Below are positions 51,845-64,000 of a DNA stretch of 64,000 bases, one piece after another. Position numbers and translations under genes: made by a program. The DNA comes from Stramonita haemastoma (lineage: Eukaryota > Mollusca > Gastropoda > Neogastropoda > Muricidae): contig CM060325.1 in assembly GCA_030674155.1 (NCBI GenBank), positions 13,075,995 to 13,139,994 on the forward strand, written 5' to 3'. The notes below the pieces were generated by a model. That model was given only the letters and a program-made list of their open reading frames with translations, made no database searches and had not been told where the DNA came from. The first letter of the stretch is position 1. Every line of letters starts with the position of its first letter.

Positions 51845-52440
51845 AACCTAAAGACCTTCGGGTGAGACTATAAACCGAGGTCCCGCGTGCGAACGCACGC
51901 AGAACATCTTGCACACACGTTAAATCCTGTTTGGTTTTCAGAAGAGTATGCCATTGTGTGTTGGTGAGAACGGATGACAAAACTGACAAAACTACATACT
52001 CGTGGGGACTGGATGTAAAAAAAGCACACGAGTGCTTATTCCATTATCCTCAAAAAGTCCTTCGGATGAGACTTTAAACCGAGGCCCCGTGTGCGAACGC
52101 ACGCAGAACATCTTGCGCACACGTTAAATCCTGTTCCGCTTTTCGTAAGAGTAGGCCATCGTGTGCCGGTGGGAACAGATGACAATATTTACAAAACTGC
52201 ATACACACGGGGACCGGATGAAAAAAGCACATGATTGCTTATTCTGTTATCTCGATATAAAAATAAATAATAAATAAATAAATAATAAATCCTCGAAGTA
52301 AACGGGAAAAAAACCCTGTGGGAAGGGATGACAAAACTGACAAAAACCGCATACACACGGGAACTGGATGCAAAAAAATCACACGAATGCTTATTTTATT
52401 ATCCTCAAAAGACAAGAATGAATAGATAAATAAACACAAG
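51845..52440 (+). mobile_element. Three SINE A pieces in tandem
   Basis: Successive partial copies begin near 51850, 52058 and 52318, each running to the 3' TTATTCCATTATCC-type end. All lack the tRNA head and share orientation. Confidence 0.85.
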
Positions 52441-52482
52441 CGCGCGCGCGCGCGCGCGCGCCGCACACACACACACACACAC
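52440..52482. repeat. (GC)n(CA)n tract
   Basis: GCGCGC for about 20 bp then CA. Strong Z-DNA former by composition. Confidence 0.9.
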
Positions 52483-53688
52483 CGACAAATACACTGACTG
52501 GCTGACACCCAGGCCAGGCAGTTATATGTGAAGCACTTTGACTGGAACATGATAGTACGGCAGTGACAAAAAACAAAACAAACAAAACACCAAACTGAGA
52601 AGTTACCCGTACGGATTTTTAAAGATGAACTGACTTGGGAATCAATTGTTTGACGTGCAGCTGTAGGTCTATTCTGCTCGGGTCACAAAGTTACTTGCTG
52701 TAGGCCCGCCAGTTAAGATTAGGCATCTGATAGCCTAACCGACGTGTGTAGACAAAAGAGCTAATGCCAGTCTGCTATTGTTTGTTTGGTTGTTTTCCCC
52801 TTTCCCCCGGTGCTCACAAACGAGTCGTGTATTTGGCACGTGCAACTGTGCACAATTCTGCAGAACCGGCAAGTGTGCTGTTCCAGGCTACATGTAGGCC
52901 TATAGTGGTCACTGAGAGAACGAGTGCGAAAATGCTTACTCAGCAACATTATGAGCCTTGCACAGATGCATCATAATCAAAATCATTTGAACGGCTGCAA
53001 AGACTGTTAAAAGTATTTTCGCCCAGTAGAAAAAGCAGTTCAAAATAATTCTTAACCATATGCGTCATGCTCCTTTTGATATGCGCTGTCGATACATATC
53101 AACCCATGTGCTGCAAAAAAAAAAAAAAGTACATGATCTGGTAAAGGGAAATAACCTTGACTACCGAAATTTTTTTCTGAAGGAAAAAACCTTTGTAGCC
53201 GAAAATTTTCAAATGCTTTTCAGTTGATGTCACTGTAAAGTTCTAACGTAGCCAGGAAAATGCTTTGTTAAACGGAGCCGACTGCATATGTCATCATCAA
53301 ATACGGCAGTGTGTAACAGCTTTCAGTTTCAATTGAACGTGATTTCCTAAAAGTAGCCTCCCTTGCGTGACTGGAATGTCGAGCTGATCAACACAGTCTT
53401 TAGTGATTGTGTATTGGGTGTTTATTGATGTTATATGACGTTTAGTACTTCAGAAGTGAACATCGATGTTTATAAGACATTGTCTGATTACTTTATCAAT
53501 GTAAACACAGTAGTTTTATTAAGTCTGCGAGCGGCCATTATTGCCTTGCTTCACGAATAGCCCGGATGTGAAATTGCTAGATTCTGTTTTCAAGGCATTT
53601 TACATGGCGACTATCATGAACCACTGAATCAACCAAATCTGATGTTATTACTGTTCATGCAGTGTCGGTAGTGATTACATAAGTTACG

Positions 53689-63080
<9,392 letters not shown>

Positions 63081-63110
63081 GTAACTTAACTTACTGTATA
63101 TATATACATA

Positions 63111-63869
63111 TACCGTAAAATCCCTAGCATACGCCCACCCCCCCTGTGCACTGATTTAGGGCAAAATGGGGGGGTGGGCGTTTGCTAGGGATAGACCCCT
63201 TTGCACTAAATAATTTTTGTGCTCAACTGTGTTATTGAGTGAATACAAACCCCGAAAGTATGTAAGTTAGGTCGTGTGAGTATAAGTAAAGGAAAATAGA
63301 AAAAAAGGGATTTTGAGGCAAAGAAGGCCAATGAGTTCCATGCTTTCCGTTGTAGGTCCTTGTTTCGCAATACCCTGCCTTCAGATCTTTCATCTTCCAG
63401 ATAATGCAGCACACCTTGGTCGACATGTTCAGATCTAACTGCTGGTCCTTTTGACAGTTTCCGTTTGTCTTTACCGTACTGTTGGTCAAGTCTATCTCTG
63501 TTTTCACTCCATACCCTGATCCTCTTCCTATCCATAGAAAATTCACGGGCACACTCCGAAACATTCCCACCTGCTTCATTATCCAGATACTGGAGGGCTT
63601 CCAATTTGTAAGATACAGTATAAGACTGTCGCTTTGGCATTTTGCAAAAATGGCACAGAGAGATTCAAGAACCAACTTCCGGCCATCAGGAAGCCTCGTC
63701 AAAGGACTTTAAGAACACTCTGCACAAATCCTAGTGAAAGTGAGCATAGTCTCTTTGAAAAAAGCAGGCTGGGCGTTTGCTAGGTAGTTACCCCTGTGCA
63801 CAACTTTTGGCCCAAAGTGGGGGGTGGGCGTTTGCTAGATGGTGGGCTTATGCTAGGGATTTTACGGTA
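63111..63869 (-). mobile_element. Pogo-like DNA transposon, internally deleted
   Basis: Ends TACCGTAAAATCCCTAGCAT and, inverted, the same first 20 bases, with terminal inverted repeats of about 28 bp (one mismatch) bounded by TA. A subterminal GGGTGGGCGTTTGCTAG motif occurs next to each end. The minus-strand ORF is an N-terminal fragment only, so the element is non-autonomous. Confidence 0.85.
63206..63640 (-). pseudogene. Pogo/Brinker-type HTH DNA-binding fragment of a transposase
   Basis: Starts MPKRQSYTVSYKLEALQYLD, then VSECAREFSMDRKRIRVWSE: the helix-turn-helix found at the N terminus of pogo-like transposases and related to the Brinker DNA-binding domain. A basic linker (KDKRKLSKGP) and EDERSEGRVL follow. 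The DDE catalytic domain is missing. The C-terminal residues run into unrelated sequence. Confidence 0.75.
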
Positions 63870-64000
63870 TTTGTTTCTGTGTGGATGATGGACTGATTGA
63901 CTGGATTTTCTCTCAGCTTACTGATGTGTTAATGGGGTTTTCCACCAAGTTTTTCCATGAACCTCCCTCTCACTTAGATTTTCTTTTAAAAATATGTTAG

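Overview
The window is intron-rich, repeat-rich animal nuclear DNA. Long GT, GA, AT and ATC microsatellites, several tRNA-derived SINE families, non-LTR retrotransposons, TTAA- and TA-flanked DNA transposons and small coding exons with GT-AG introns suggest a marine lophotrochozoan, most likely a gastropod mollusc. The species is an inference; no diagnostic marker is present.

Layout. 0-4.5 kb: the end of a TTAA-flanked MITE, then a 2.76-kb piggyBac-type element that has split an older SINE in two. 4.8-36.8 kb, minus strand: a ten-exon gene recognisable as nuclear receptor coactivator 5 (NCOA5), with an RS-rich N terminus, an RRM, an anticodon-binding-like domain, a Q-rich region and the conserved C-terminal INFDNPTVQKALDNLIQSGP block. 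A possible non-coding first exon and promoter with a YY1-type motif lies near 36.8 kb. Its introns carry SINEs, a 550-bp TIR element, a hAT-like element and a degenerate CR1/Rex-like LINE. 37-41 kb: SINE A copies, a LINE 3' fragment and large microsatellites. 41.6-46.5 kb, minus strand: a likely secreted PAN/Apple-type gene (signal peptide exon plus two weaker PAN-like exons) with a LINE inside. 46.5-53.6 kb: SINE debris and unassigned sequence. 53.7 kb to the end, plus strand: the first six exons of a ZCCHC2/ZCCHC14-family gene, ending in a PX-like segment and continuing past the window. A pogo-like element sits at the right end.

The most unusual signal is that tandem repeats have arisen across exon-intron junctions. 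In NCOA5 one splice donor with its exon end is present four times, the acceptor of the next exon five times, and the acceptor of the exon after that about eight times. The ZCCHC-type gene shows a similar array at its sixth exon. Second, at least five single-base frame breaks fall in otherwise conserved NCOA5 exons, so either the assembly has indel errors or this copy is decaying. Third, the SINEs form a nested insertion history readable from 10-14 bp target-site duplications, and the piggyBac element carries inverted arrays of a hairpin-forming motif inside both ends.
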